From assembly GCA_002840755.1 (NCBI GenBank), contig PHBZ01000050.1, positions 1-37,975 on the forward strand: 37,975 nt of DNA. Direction: 5' to 3'. Within the stretch, counting starts at the first letter, position 1, and each line of letters starts with the position of its first letter. This document shows, piece by piece, positions 1 through 8,118 of this stretch. The position numbers and the translations under genes are program-made. The notes beneath the pieces were generated by a model. That model was not told the origin of the DNA and did no database searches. It saw nothing but the letters and a program-made list of their open reading frames with translations. Source of the DNA: Chloroflexi bacterium HGW-Chloroflexi-10. Lineage in GTDB: Bacteria > Chloroflexota > Anaerolineae > Anaerolineales > Anaerolineaceae.

Positions 1-33
1 CGTTCTGTTTTCATTTTGGTCTCCAAGTTCCAT
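1..33 (-). CDS. start of a truncated gene, third member of the cytochrome operon
   Basis: Only the first codons are inside the window. On the minus strand an AAGGAG ribosome binding site (complement of 42-47) lies about 7 bases before an ATG at 33-31, which would begin MELGDQNENRT. A second ATG at 14-12, in another frame, also has a GGAG about 6 bases upstream, so the true start is not settled. The gene follows the eight-helix membrane protein by about 43 bases with no terminator-like hairpin between them, so it is probably co-transcribed with the octaheme cytochrome. Too little is visible to suggest a function. Confidence 0.4.
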   Translation of the reverse strand, partial: MELGDQNENRT

Positions 34-76
34 TATAGATTCTCCTTAACTTGGTGTCCATTTTTTTAGGTAAGGC

Positions 77-982
77 TCATAATTTCTCTTGTGGATCCAA
101 CAAGACGATCAATCCCATCGCTGCCATATTGGCATAGAGCAGAGGAGCAAGGAAAGGAGCGCCGCGCAGAAACCGCTCAAAAATAAATTGTCCTCCAGGA
201 GTAAGATCAGCCAGAACATGTAGTATAAAGCCGATTCCTCCCACCAACGCCATAAGAACCATGAGGAAGGTATAAGTGGATAAATCGCTCAAGTCCGGTT
301 TGTTTTTCAGCCCAATCAAGAAAGCTACCAGGGCAGCCACCAAAGGAACAACCAGGGGAAGCCACAGCCAGGCATTTAAGAAACCGGTGCGGGCGTGGTC
401 TAAAGTGCTGCTGACCAATGTGACCACGATGCCAAAGGAAACCATCATAAAATAAGCCCTGGTTTTACTGAAAGGCATTTGCAGACTACGTTTTGGGGTT
501 AGCTGCAACCGACCACTTCCTGTGGGTGTCTCGATCCAGGCTGCACTGATACCCAATACTCCTACCAATACAAATGCCAGGGGGGCAATGGCAGGCGGCG
601 CCCAGATCAGAAAAGCAATATTGAGACGCTCATCCAATGGACCATAAGGCAATATTGCCCCACGGGAAATGTGGAAATATGCACCTAAAAATCCCACAAT
701 GATACTGGCAATGAATACAATACTGGCGATCAAGTTAGCAGTAAAACGTTGTTTAGAAGCGAGTAAACCTGCGAGGATCAATAATATGCCTGCAATGGTT
801 CCAAATAGGATGGGAATCCATTCATTCCAACGGATCGTACCGTTAAGACCATGCGCCAGGTAGGTATCCAATCCCATAAACAATTCATTGATGGCTGCAA
901 TAATCAAAATCAATTGATCTCGGGTAAGCGGCAGTTTCGAGAACCGTTTTAGAAATGGGAATACTTCAGCCAGATAATACAT
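77..982 (-). CDS. eight-helix integral membrane protein, partner of octaheme cytochrome
   Basis: I do not recognise the family. The 301-residue protein has about eight hydrophobic segments (roughly residues 22-44, 55-76, 84-106, 122-148, 176-195, 203-224, 234-258 and 277-297), little soluble sequence and no heme c motif. Several histidines sit at or near membrane segments, in the contexts YLAHG, YFHISRG, LDHARTG and LHVLAD. These could serve as heme b or quinone-site ligands, but that is inference. The gene starts 3 bases after the stop of the octaheme cytochrome gene, with a GGAAGG-like ribosome binding site inside that gene's end, so the two are almost certainly translated from one message. 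The likely role is the membrane or quinone module that passes electrons to or from the cytochrome. Confidence 0.7.
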   Translation of the reverse strand: MYYLAEVFPFLKRFSKLPLTRDQLILIIAAINELFMGLDTYLAHGLNGTIRWNEWIPILFGTIAGILLILAGLLASKQRFTANLIASIVFIASIIVGFLGAYFHISRGAILPYGPLDERLNIAFLIWAPPAIAPLAFVLVGVLGISAAWIETPTGSGRLQLTPKRSLQMPFSKTRAYFMMVSFGIVVTLVSSTLDHARTGFLNAWLWLPLVVPLVAALVAFLIGLKNKPDLSDLSTYTFLMVLMALVGGIGFILHVLADLTPGGQFIFERFLRGAPFLAPLLYANMAAMGLIVLLDPQEKL

Positions 983-985
983 GAT

Positions 986-2260
986 CTATTTTGCGCCTTC
1001 CATTTTCTCTTTGGCAATCCATTTCAACTCGCTCATTTCATGTAAAATCTCATAAGCGCCATGCCACTGCACGTAGTCGGGGCCCTGCATCCAAGAGCCA
1101 AACTTCGCCGTGCGTCCCCAATGGTGCCATAAATTGAAATGGGCGAAATCAAAGGGTTCGTCAAAGGGTTCTGCGGTTAATAAACCAGCGGATTGCAGAT
1201 CGTTGAGGATGACATTACTATCTTTCACAAAGTCATTAACCGATTCGGTGGCTGCATCCGCTTTGGTATATAGATCATCTATAAATTTCTGGTTATGACA
1301 CTCCTGACAAACACTTTGCATACGAACCTTATTATCCTGCCAGGCGGGGCGTCTTTCGCTAATTGAGGAAAACAGGAACCAAGTAAGCCGGTCACCAACA
1401 TCATGACTTGTAGATGATCCGCCAAAACCACTCATGTGGCATATCTGGCAGGTTGGTGCAGGGAAATCCTTTACAGTCAGAGTGCCGGGTTCTGCGTCCC
1501 AATTCCAGGTGTCACCGCTGGTGGCGTAGGCAATACCGTGCGGTGATTCCTGGTAGATTTCCCACTGCGGATGATCCGGCCCGATGTGACAGGCATTACA
1601 GGTTTCAGGTTTGCGTGCCTGTTCAAGGCTAAATTCGTGGCGCATGTGACATTTCTGGCACTGACCAACCGAACCATCCTCATGTGGTTTACCTATATTA
1701 TGACATGTTTTACAGGCAAACTCTGTTATCGCTTCCCCTTCCAGTTCAAATAGCTGATTACGGGCTTTGTCTGGTGCATATTGTCCTTCCGGGATGGCCA
1801 TAAAGAGTGCCATTTGATCCTCAGTTAACCCGGTTGTACCGTTATAGGCCACATAAGCCGGAATGCCATGGCGACTCTGGTTGAATTGAGCTACTTCTGC
1901 CGAGTGACAATCGTTGCACATTTCGGTGCTCGGTGATTGGAGCACATGGGTTCCTTCGTGTTCAACAGAACCAGGATAACCGGCTTCTACCTCATGACAA
2001 CTTTCACATTTTACGTTGGCGCGAGCCATGCTGCTGACACCATATTGTTCTACAATGCCGGGGGTAGCGTTGCGATGGCAATCCACGCATTGATTCGTGC
2101 TATTTGCCAGTACATTGACCTGTGCAGGACCCGCTTCTATGGTTGCACGGTTTACCGTCAGAATTGCAATAATCACGCTAAGAATCAACACCAATGCCAT
2201 CAACGAGATCACAAAAATACGCCCAATCAATGGTTTGGATTGCTTTTCAATACCTTCCAT
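986..2260 (-). CDS. membrane-anchored octaheme c-type cytochrome, HAO-like
   Basis: The 424-residue protein has one N-terminal membrane anchor (about residues 13-36, no obvious cleavage site) and eight CXXCH heme-binding motifs starting at residues 58, 85, 115, 183, 201, 221, 271 and 318, so it should carry eight covalent hemes outside the membrane. The C-terminal part after the last heme, with NLWHHWGR near 376-383 and GPDYVQWHG at 393-401, resembles the end of hydroxylamine-oxidoreductase-type octaheme proteins. The Tyr in GPDY could be equivalent to the heme-crosslinking Tyr, but I cannot confirm the alignment. All motifs are CXXCH, with no CXXCK as in NrfA. The start has a GAGGAG ribosome binding site about 6 bases upstream. 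Likely roles are oxidation or reduction of a small nitrogen or sulfur compound, or electron transfer. The substrate is unknown. Confidence 0.8.
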   Translation of the reverse strand: MEGIEKQSKPLIGRIFVISLMALVLILSVIIAILTVNRATIEAGPAQVNVLANSTNQCVDCHRNATPGIVEQYGVSSMARANVKCESCHEVEAGYPGSVEHEGTHVLQSPSTEMCNDCHSAEVAQFNQSRHGIPAYVAYNGTTGLTEDQMALFMAIPEGQYAPDKARNQLFELEGEAITEFACKTCHNIGKPHEDGSVGQCQKCHMRHEFSLEQARKPETCNACHIGPDHPQWEIYQESPHGIAYATSGDTWNWDAEPGTLTVKDFPAPTCQICHMSGFGGSSTSHDVGDRLTWFLFSSISERRPAWQDNKVRMQSVCQECHNQKFIDDLYTKADAATESVNDFVKDSNVILNDLQSAGLLTAEPFDEPFDFAHFNLWHHWGRTAKFGSWMQGPDYVQWHGAYEILHEMSELKWIAKEKMEGAK

Positions 2261-2308
2261 GGGGTTCTCCTCTCGGAAAGATTAAAATCAGATTAGAATG
2301 TATTTGTA

Positions 2309-2337
2309 ATTATATGGGATATCCTTTTCGAAGTAAA
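2309..2337 (-). promoter_or_regulatory. probable promoter of the octaheme cytochrome operon
   Basis: On the minus strand a perfect TATAAT (complement of 2309-2314) is preceded by TTTACT (complement of 2332-2337) at a 17-base spacing. Transcription would begin near 2302 and give a leader of about 40 bases before the ATG at 2260. Confidence 0.5.
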
Positions 2338-2527
2338 TATGGCGGGGGTTGGTTTTAAACATGAAAATGATGCCAGAGACTTGACGGAATGAATTGGGGA
2401 AAATAGAACAACAATGAGTCTGTATCAATTTGGTGTTGATTCATGGGTTCTCCTGCGTTGATGAAGTCATGTTAGAAGAATGAACGTTTATTAATGCTCT
2501 TTTTTTCCGTTTTTTACCTAGTCTTTA

Positions 2528-2555
2528 TTGCAAACCGGTTGGTTTTTTTTATAAA
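2528..2555 (+). promoter_or_regulatory. candidate promoter of the small tail-anchored protein gene
   Basis: TTGCAA (2528-2533) and TATAAA (2550-2555) are separated by 16 bases. A start near 2562 would leave a very short leader that still contains the GAGGA ribosome binding site before the ATG at 2575. Confidence 0.4.
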
Positions 2556-2574
2556 ATGAAACTACGAGGAATCT

Positions 2575-2967
2575 ATGGATGATCGACTGCAGCAAGCAAA
2601 AGATTTTGTCCAATCTGAGGATATTGCTAACGCCAAATCTATTTTGATGGAATTGGTACATGAGCGTTATCCGAGTGCTGATTCCTGGTATTTGATGATG
2701 TATTGTATGGATACTACCCGTCAGAAAATCTGGTGTCTTGAAGAAGCATTACGTATTAAAGCCGATCATTCTGAAGCTTTGGTGATGTTGGGAATGCTAG
2801 CCCCTGGGCATCAAATGTATACTGGTGCCCGTTACCGTAAAGAAAAACAGAAAGATGTAGCATCAGAGGAAGAAGAACCCTTTAACTGGGTGGTGGCTGC
2901 CGCAACCCTTGGTACGGTTTTGCTTTTGACCGTCGTTGTTATCCTTTTAAGCACTTTTGTGTTTTAG
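2575..2967 (+). CDS. small protein with TPR-like helices and a C-terminal membrane anchor
   Basis: The 130-residue protein has an N-terminal helical region (about residues 1-85) that reads like one or two degenerate TPR units. An example is the AKSILMELV helix followed by CLEEALRIKADHSEALVMLG. A charged linker with a run of acidic residues (about 95-101) follows, and then a single hydrophobic segment at about 104-130 that ends the protein. It therefore looks tail-anchored with the TPR part in the cytoplasm. A GAGGA ribosome binding site precedes the ATG. The last four bases overlap the convergent acetyltransferase gene. I cannot assign a function; a protein-interaction or scaffold role is the simplest guess. 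Confidence 0.7.
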   Translation: MDDRLQQAKDFVQSEDIANAKSILMELVHERYPSADSWYLMMYCMDTTRQKIWCLEEALRIKADHSEALVMLGMLAPGHQMYTGARYRKEKQKDVASEEEEPFNWVVAAATLGTVLLLTVVVILLSTFVF

Positions 2968-3653
2968 AAAATTTGCTCTGGCGGATCAGGTAATAAAAGC
3001 CCATAAGTGCGGTTTTCCACAGGGTGATCAATGATGTCTTCCCATAATGAGGTAATGCGTGCATCCAATAATTGAAAACCAAGCTGGGTGTACAAACGAC
3101 AGGCCCCTTCATTTTCACTGCTGGTTCCAAGGTGTACACCAGGAATCCGTTCATAAATCAATTGATCGAGAAAGGATTGCATCAATCGCAGTCCAATTCC
3201 ATGACCCCGGTAAGCAGCATCGACATTGATGTGCAAATGGGCCGGATATAAATTGAGATCTGCCTCCGCGAATTGGTGTGCCCGTTGGGCGCGAGCCATG
3301 CGTCGAAAATAGCTCCAGGCTTTTGGTCCGGGTTTGTATTGCATGGTCAGGAATCGCCAATATACACGCGGCATGATATTCCGGCGGTTAATTTGCTGCT
3401 GACGGGTAGTGTTGGCACAACCAGTAAGAAACCCAACAACGAGTTGATTATCCAAGGCAACCCAACAATGCTCGGGTTCGTAATCGGTATAGTAAGCGTA
3501 AAACGAATCCAGAAAAATACGCCGATCTTCCATATATTTTTCGATTGGTTCGCCAAAAAAAGCTGTATCGGCAGCGATTTTCATTAATCCAGCGCGGTCC
3601 TGTTTTTGATAAGGGCGAATAGAAAGGGTAGTGGTCTTCGCAATCCATCTCAT
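2964..3653 (-). CDS. GNAT family N-acetyltransferase
   Basis: A 229-residue acetyltransferase of the GNAT fold, expected to transfer an acetyl group from acetyl-CoA to an unknown amine. The acetyl-CoA pyrophosphate loop is RGHGIG, after the strand HINVDAAY. The C-terminal part has the usual GACRLYTQLGFQLL segment. The frame is open far upstream, but the start chosen is the ATG at 3651-3653 because an AGGAGG ribosome binding site sits about 7 bases before it. A longer start would run into the SpoU methyltransferase gene. It is the last gene of a minus-strand series, about 60 bases after the methyltransferase, and may be co-transcribed with it. The substrate cannot be predicted. Confidence 0.85.
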   Translation of the reverse strand: MRWIAKTTTLSIRPYQKQDRAGLMKIAADTAFFGEPIEKYMEDRRIFLDSFYAYYTDYEPEHCWVALDNQLVVGFLTGCANTTRQQQINRRNIMPRVYWRFLTMQYKPGPKAWSYFRRMARAQRAHQFAEADLNLYPAHLHINVDAAYRGHGIGLRLMQSFLDQLIYERIPGVHLGTSSENEGACRLYTQLGFQLLDARITSLWEDIIDHPVENRTYGLLLPDPPEQIF

Positions 3654-3714
3654 CGGGTTTCCTCCTACAAAAAAATTGCTTAATCGTGTGGGGCAGAGAG
3701 GTTGATCATAGCGG

Positions 3715-4260
3715 TCAACGGGACTTGGTGTTGGGTTGTGCCTGGATGAATTGGCGGTGGTATAACACCAGACTGCCAGAAACAGCCACATTGTAGGAAA
3801 GGTAACGTACAGCCTCGATGGAGACCAGGTGATCACATTGTTCAATTATATACGCTGGCAGCCCGTTAGCCTCGGAGCCAAGCAGGTAAACAGCTTCTTG
3901 GGGGTGATTGAATCCAGCCAACGGTTCACCGCCAAATTCGACAGCCACAATGCGCGCGCCTAACGGACGATGCGCTAAAAAATTTTCCCAGGTTTCGTAT
4001 TGGCGTAACGGGATTTGCTGCCGAGTTTTTGCCGTATCGCTGGATTGACCACGGACGTTGCGACCAATAATAAATATTCCGGCGGCACCCAATTGGTAGG
4101 CAGAGCGCCACAGGGTACCGATATTCTCACTGTGAACAGGTGCAAAAATCCCAATTTCAAAATAGGGCAAGGTTTCATCCTTTACCAAAAATGATACCAG
4201 CTGGTTCATCTCAATAAAACGGGGTTTGCGGGTGTTGTGGGCGGTCATTTGACCGTCCAC
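3715..4260 (-). CDS. SpoU/TrmH-type (SPOUT) RNA methyltransferase
   Basis: This is a SAM-dependent 2'-O-ribose methyltransferase of the SPOUT class acting on tRNA or rRNA. The three family motifs are visible: NIGTLWRSA (N and R of motif 1), LLGSEANGLP (motif 2, with the catalytic-site Glu) and LSYNVAVSGSLVLY (motif 3). The size fits the minimal TrmH/TrmL-like subgroup without an extra RNA-binding domain. The start is uncertain. The longest frame uses a GTG at 4260 that lies inside an 18-bp inverted repeat (4230-4267). In-frame ATGs exist at 4248 (also inside the repeat) and at 4209. The ATG at 4209 would give 164 residues and leave the hairpin in the leader, but it lacks a clear ribosome binding site. 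The exact RNA target is unknown. Confidence 0.85.
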   Translation of the reverse strand: MDGQMTAHNTRKPRFIEMNQLVSFLVKDETLPYFEIGIFAPVHSENIGTLWRSAYQLGAAGIFIIGRNVRGQSSDTAKTRQQIPLRQYETWENFLAHRPLGARIVAVEFGGEPLAGFNHPQEAVYLLGSEANGLPAYIIEQCDHLVSIEAVRYLSYNVAVSGSLVLYHRQFIQAQPNTKSR

Positions 4261-4267
4261 AACACCC
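4230..4267. repeat. 18-bp inverted repeat at the start of the SpoU methyltransferase gene
   Basis: The arms are 4230-4247 (beginning GGGTGTTGTGG) and 4250-4267, with one mismatch and a two-base loop. No U-run follows on either strand, so it is not a classical terminator. In the minus-strand message it would form a strong hairpin covering two of the three possible start codons. Confidence 0.7.
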
Positions 4268-4305
4268 CAGACCCAAATTAATGAAAAGATACTTACAGCT
4301 TTATT

Positions 4306-5763
4306 TTACAATGAAACCTGGTTTCGGCCATTATGTTTAGCACGGTAGAGTGCCTGGTCGGCTTGTTCCAGAAAATCTTCTAACTTATTGCAAAATTTTA
4401 TATCGAAGCTGGCTAATCCAAGGCTGACGGTGCATTGAATATTATTATTTGAATAATGTACAACCAGGGCTTCAATTTCCTTGCGCAGTCTTTCAGCAAC
4501 CTGAAATGCAGATGTCTCGCTGGTTTCTGGAAGAAAAACCACGAACTCTTCACCTCCATAACGTCCAAGAAAATCCACTGTACGCAATTGATTACGGATT
4601 AACGCAGCTACATTTTTTAAAACCAGATCACCCGCAAGATGACCATAGTGATCATTAACGGATTTAAAGAAATCAATATCTATCAGAATGATGCAGGCTG
4701 GTCGTTTATAACGACAGCAGCGTTCCAATTCGATGATTGCCTGATCAAAGAAGAAACGCCTATTATGCACCTGAGTAAGTGGATCAATGGTGGCCAGACG
4801 CTGAATTTCGTTGAATAATGTAGCATTTTCCAAAGCCATGGAAACCTGGTTGGTTAGGATTTGCAGGGCTTTGAATAAATATGGTTGGTAAAAATTTACC
4901 TCAGTTTTATTAAAAGTCATAAAACCAAAAACTTTGTCACGTATCAATATCGGGATTCCAACCCAAGAGCTGACATCTTCCATGTCTGGCAAAATCCGCC
5001 AGCGTATATCGGAATGTGTGTCTGAGATGATGAGTGGTTGTTTGAAACTTACAAGATCTTGAATAACCGGAAAATTTTCAACTATACAGTCCTTGCCTGC
5101 CATAACCCTTTCCATATCTATATTTCGTTCGGCAAAACCAATATTATGGATTATCTCAAAACATTCATTGTTTATTTTCCCGAGTGCAGCAGTATCATAG
5201 GCAATCACTTCCTTTACAATAGAGAGAAGTTGATTGAGAAGTTGGTCTTTATCCTGAAACCTGTTTAATTCACTGGAGACAATCCGAAGGTGATCAGAAA
5301 TTAATCGGGCTTCACGCTCTGCTGTTTCGGCAAGTTTCCGAATTAAAATTTCCTCTCTTAGTTGGTTCTGGGACTGTTCCAATGCTGAACGCGCTTCTTC
5401 CAAGGAAATTACCATTTGGTTAAATGCAACAGAAAATTCTCCCATAAAATCAACTCGCTGGGAAAAATCTCCATCGGCAATCATTTGGGTTTGCCAGGTT
5501 AAATGACGCAAACTAGCCTGCAAACCTTTAAGACTTCCAGCCAGTTTCCCACGGATTTGCAATGAGTGAGAAAGATCTCCATTAGACAAAGCGTATATGA
5601 ATTGTTGCAAGGATTCGATGGTTGTAACAATTTTTTTAAATTCTGGTAAATCATTAAAAACTTCTGGTATTGGTGGTTTGGTACCAGGCATAAGGAATAA
5701 TTCCTCAATGGTTTTAATGAGGTTTCTTATTTCTTCAATGCTTAAACCCGTTGGTGTTTCCAA
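4306..5763 (-). CDS. diguanylate cyclase with HAMP-like, GAF and GGDEF domains
   Basis: A soluble 485-residue protein predicted to make cyclic di-GMP from two GTP. Residues about 52-124 contain two HAMP-like segments (SNGDLSHSLQIRG and ADGDFSQRVDFMGEF), followed by a coiled coil (about 118-170), a GAF-type sensor domain (about 170-318) and a GGDEF domain (about 322-485). The active site GGEEF is at 403-407. The product-inhibition I-site RTVD is at 394-397, five residues upstream, so activity and feedback look intact. There is no membrane segment despite the HAMP-like parts. The listed start is a TTG at 5763 with a weak ribosome binding site; an ATG at residue 25 with GAGGA upstream is an alternative. 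It begins 26 bases after the V4R gene and is probably translated from the same message. Confidence 0.9.
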   Translation of the reverse strand: METPTGLSIEEIRNLIKTIEELFLMPGTKPPIPEVFNDLPEFKKIVTTIESLQQFIYALSNGDLSHSLQIRGKLAGSLKGLQASLRHLTWQTQMIADGDFSQRVDFMGEFSVAFNQMVISLEEARSALEQSQNQLREEILIRKLAETAEREARLISDHLRIVSSELNRFQDKDQLLNQLLSIVKEVIAYDTAALGKINNECFEIIHNIGFAERNIDMERVMAGKDCIVENFPVIQDLVSFKQPLIISDTHSDIRWRILPDMEDVSSWVGIPILIRDKVFGFMTFNKTEVNFYQPYLFKALQILTNQVSMALENATLFNEIQRLATIDPLTQVHNRRFFFDQAIIELERCCRYKRPACIILIDIDFFKSVNDHYGHLAGDLVLKNVAALIRNQLRTVDFLGRYGGEEFVVFLPETSETSAFQVAERLRKEIEALVVHYSNNNIQCTVSLGLASFDIKFCNKLEDFLEQADQALYRAKHNGRNQVSL

Positions 5764-5789
5764 AGCAGGTTTATATCCCGGACAATAAT

Positions 5790-6308
5790 CTAAATTGCAT
5801 TCGCTGTGAACCGACAGGTACGGTCACCCGTACACCAACAGTCAATTTCTTTGACCACAAAGGGTTTCCCCGTAAAGCTTTCCATCAATGCAGCAATAAA
5901 GCCTTCATCATAGGTACAAATTTCGTAATCCAGTTCGGGTAATCCGGAACAATCCAGATCTTCTGATATAGTAATAATAAATTTACCCGTTTCCAGGTCA
6001 GCCTGTTCCACCCGCATAATACCAATCCCCATTTCCTTTAATAGAATTTGTAAGGATTTGACGAATTCATTGTAGTTGTCAATCTGCCCGATATAATGTT
6101 CATAAAAATGTTTGCCGGCTAGTTTGCCGGATTCATAAAAAATATGATCGGTTTTTTCTGCGCCAACTTCCTGTTCCAATATATCACGGAAGCTGAACTG
6201 TAACAGGCGATAGATTTCCAAACGAGTATTTACACCCAAGTTGGGGCGACCCAATTGCAGATCACCTAATAAATCCCAGGAGAACTGATATTTGCGAGCG
6301 TTGTCCAA
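5790..6308 (-). CDS. V4R (4-vinyl-reductase-type) small-ligand sensor domain protein
   Basis: A 172-residue stand-alone V4R domain. This fold is found in BchJ and in the sensor part of XylR/DmpR-type regulators and binds small hydrophobic molecules. Visible features are the N-terminal FSWDLLGDL and GRPNLG and the C-terminal Cys cluster CWCTGDRTCRF, which in the family binds a metal. The start chosen is a TTG at 6308 because a strong GGAGG sits 7 bases before it. The in-frame ATG at 6335 has no ribosome binding site and the GGAGG lies within its coding sequence. It sits between two diguanylate cyclase genes on the same strand, about 90 bases after the first and 26 bases before the second. A sensor role in cyclic di-GMP control is inferred from that context. 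Confidence 0.8.
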   Translation of the reverse strand: MDNARKYQFSWDLLGDLQLGRPNLGVNTRLEIYRLLQFSFRDILEQEVGAEKTDHIFYESGKLAGKHFYEHYIGQIDNYNEFVKSLQILLKEMGIGIMRVEQADLETGKFIITISEDLDCSGLPELDYEICTYDEGFIAALMESFTGKPFVVKEIDCWCTGDRTCRFTANAI

Positions 6309-6401
6309 ACCAACACCTCCATAAAAAATTGCCATATTTTCAAAAAACCATTTATGATTCTTATTATACGAAACTTATTCAGTTTATTGAAAATCACACT
6401 T

Positions 6402-7985
6402 TTAATTTGTGTAAAAAACATCGGGGTTTTTGGATGGAAAAAAAGAGAAAGAGCGATTCCTGCCACTTTGCTTTGCCTTATACAATGCCTGATCCGCATG
6501 TCCCAATAAACTCATGATAGATTGGTTGGGATTGGTGCCGGAATCGGCTATGCCAATACTGACTGTTATCTGGAAGGAATGGTTTTCGGATAGGACCAGA
6601 ATTTTAGATGTGTTTTGCAGTACCCTCTCGGCCACCTGTTGTGCGGCTTTAATATCCGCATCCGGCAGTAGTACACAAAATTCTTCACCACCGTAGCGGC
6701 AAAGAATGTCCTGAGCACGTAAGGATTGCTGGATCATGTGTGCGATATGTATCAGAGCCTGATCGCCGATTGGATGGCCGTGGGTGTCGTTGATTTTTTT
6801 AAAATGGTCAATATCGATCATCAGTATAGAGAGGTTGGTATGCTCTTGTTGGACTCTATCATTCCAATGTTCAGCCAGAGTTACAAAATGGCGGCGATTA
6901 AAGAGACCGGTAAGCGGGTCTGTGGTTGCCAGGATTATCAATTCAGCCTGATTTTTGGCTCTCTCCTGAATTTCACGTTTTAACTGGTGATTGCGAAAGG
7001 AATAGGCTTCAATTTTATGAGCCGTTTCCAGGCTGCGTAATTGGCGTGCCGTGGTTGCATTCGCTTGTTTTTGATTATTCAGGTGATAGGCTTCGTAATG
7101 TTCCAGTGCTTCCTGATACTGGCTGTTTTGTTTGTGTGCCCGAGCCAGAGCGTAGTGAAATTGGGTAATGAGTGTCTGCATCTGATGTTGTTTGGCTATT
7201 TCATACCCGCTATTCAAAGCATTAATCGATTTTTCAAACTGTTTTTGATTAATAAAGAGTTCTCCACTAATTAAATAAGCCCTGGTTTTTTCGTAAGGGA
7301 AACTGATTTTAGCGAGTAATTGCCTGGCTTGCTGTAAGCGCCGGTTGGCACTGCCGGGCTGGTTATTTTGAAAATGGATGGCTGCCAGGGTGTTGAGGGT
7401 ACTGATCTTTTGTTCGTCGGAAACTGGTGGTATACATAGAAATAAACTCTGACGAGCATAAAACAACGCCTGCTCCACATCCTGTGCGGTCAGGTAAAGA
7501 TCGGCCAGATAGGTGTAATCTTTAGCCAGACCAGTACCATTGTCTAAATAACTGTTGATTTCGAGACTTTTAAATAAATAGACCAATGCCTGGGGGTGAT
7601 CTTCGAGCAGATAATAGAGCCTACCAATAGAGGCGTACGCGGCCGCGAGCTGCGGACAGGCAGGTGTTTTTTTTATCAATTCAAAAACTCTATGCAAATG
7701 AGAAATATTTTTTGGATATTGACCGGTATGCTCAAAGATAATGTTGAGCAATATGGCTGCTTCCAGGTAACCGATTTCATTATGGTTTTTCTCTGCAAGG
7801 TTAAGGCTTTCAGTGGTGTATCCAATTGCTGTTTCATACGCCCCATTCTGACAGGCCAGCAATCCCGCTTCGTACATGGATTGAAATGAAACAGGCACCA
7901 GGTTCTGATTATCGGTGTTTGCTTTGGGAAGAATAGATTCAGGTACGTTGATTTTTACCGGTGGGAAAAGCGGTTTGGTTGACAT
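6402..7985 (-). CDS. TPR-repeat diguanylate cyclase
   Basis: A 527-residue soluble protein. Residues about 35-310 form a series of TPR-like helical hairpins, for example AAYASIGRLYYLLEDHPQAL and the YTYLADLYLTAQDVEQALFY unit. A coiled-coil linker (about 312-350) leads into a GGDEF domain (about 350-510). GGEEF at 432-436 and the inhibitory I-site RAQD at 423-426 are both present, so it should make cyclic di-GMP with product feedback. The TPR array presumably senses a protein or peptide partner. It is the first gene of a minus-strand cluster with the V4R protein and a second diguanylate cyclase. The start has only a weak AGAAGAG ribosome binding site. Confidence 0.9.
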   Translation of the reverse strand: MSTKPLFPPVKINVPESILPKANTDNQNLVPVSFQSMYEAGLLACQNGAYETAIGYTTESLNLAEKNHNEIGYLEAAILLNIIFEHTGQYPKNISHLHRVFELIKKTPACPQLAAAYASIGRLYYLLEDHPQALVYLFKSLEINSYLDNGTGLAKDYTYLADLYLTAQDVEQALFYARQSLFLCIPPVSDEQKISTLNTLAAIHFQNNQPGSANRRLQQARQLLAKISFPYEKTRAYLISGELFINQKQFEKSINALNSGYEIAKQHQMQTLITQFHYALARAHKQNSQYQEALEHYEAYHLNNQKQANATTARQLRSLETAHKIEAYSFRNHQLKREIQERAKNQAELIILATTDPLTGLFNRRHFVTLAEHWNDRVQQEHTNLSILMIDIDHFKKINDTHGHPIGDQALIHIAHMIQQSLRAQDILCRYGGEEFCVLLPDADIKAAQQVAERVLQNTSKILVLSENHSFQITVSIGIADSGTNPNQSIMSLLGHADQALYKAKQSGRNRSFSFFPSKNPDVFYTN

Positions 7986-8118
7986 AAACTCTTCTGATGC
8001 TCAAGATATGAAAAACATAATCCAGATAAACCCCTAAATACCGCTAAGAAAGTAATATGGGAATTATACACAAGAATCCCATTTTCATTCATAGCAATTA
8101 ATTTGGGCGAAGAGTCTT

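Larger units (their letters stand above)
2261..2574. other. 314-base divergent intergenic region
   Basis: This stretch separates the octaheme cytochrome operon (minus) from the small tail-anchored protein (plus). It holds the minus-strand promoter at 2309-2337 and a plus-strand promoter at 2528-2555. There is a second weak plus-strand candidate, TTGACG at 2381-2386 and TAGAAC at 2404-2409, spaced 17 bases apart. I see no convincing ORF or strong hairpin in the rest. Confidence 0.5.

Noticed and set aside
986..2260. Octaheme protein as NrfA-type nitrite reductase or tetrathionate reductase
   Set aside because: All eight motifs are CXXCH, so the CXXCK catalytic heme of NrfA is missing. The C-terminal pattern fits HAO-like proteins better than octaheme tetrathionate reductase, though this was judged by eye.
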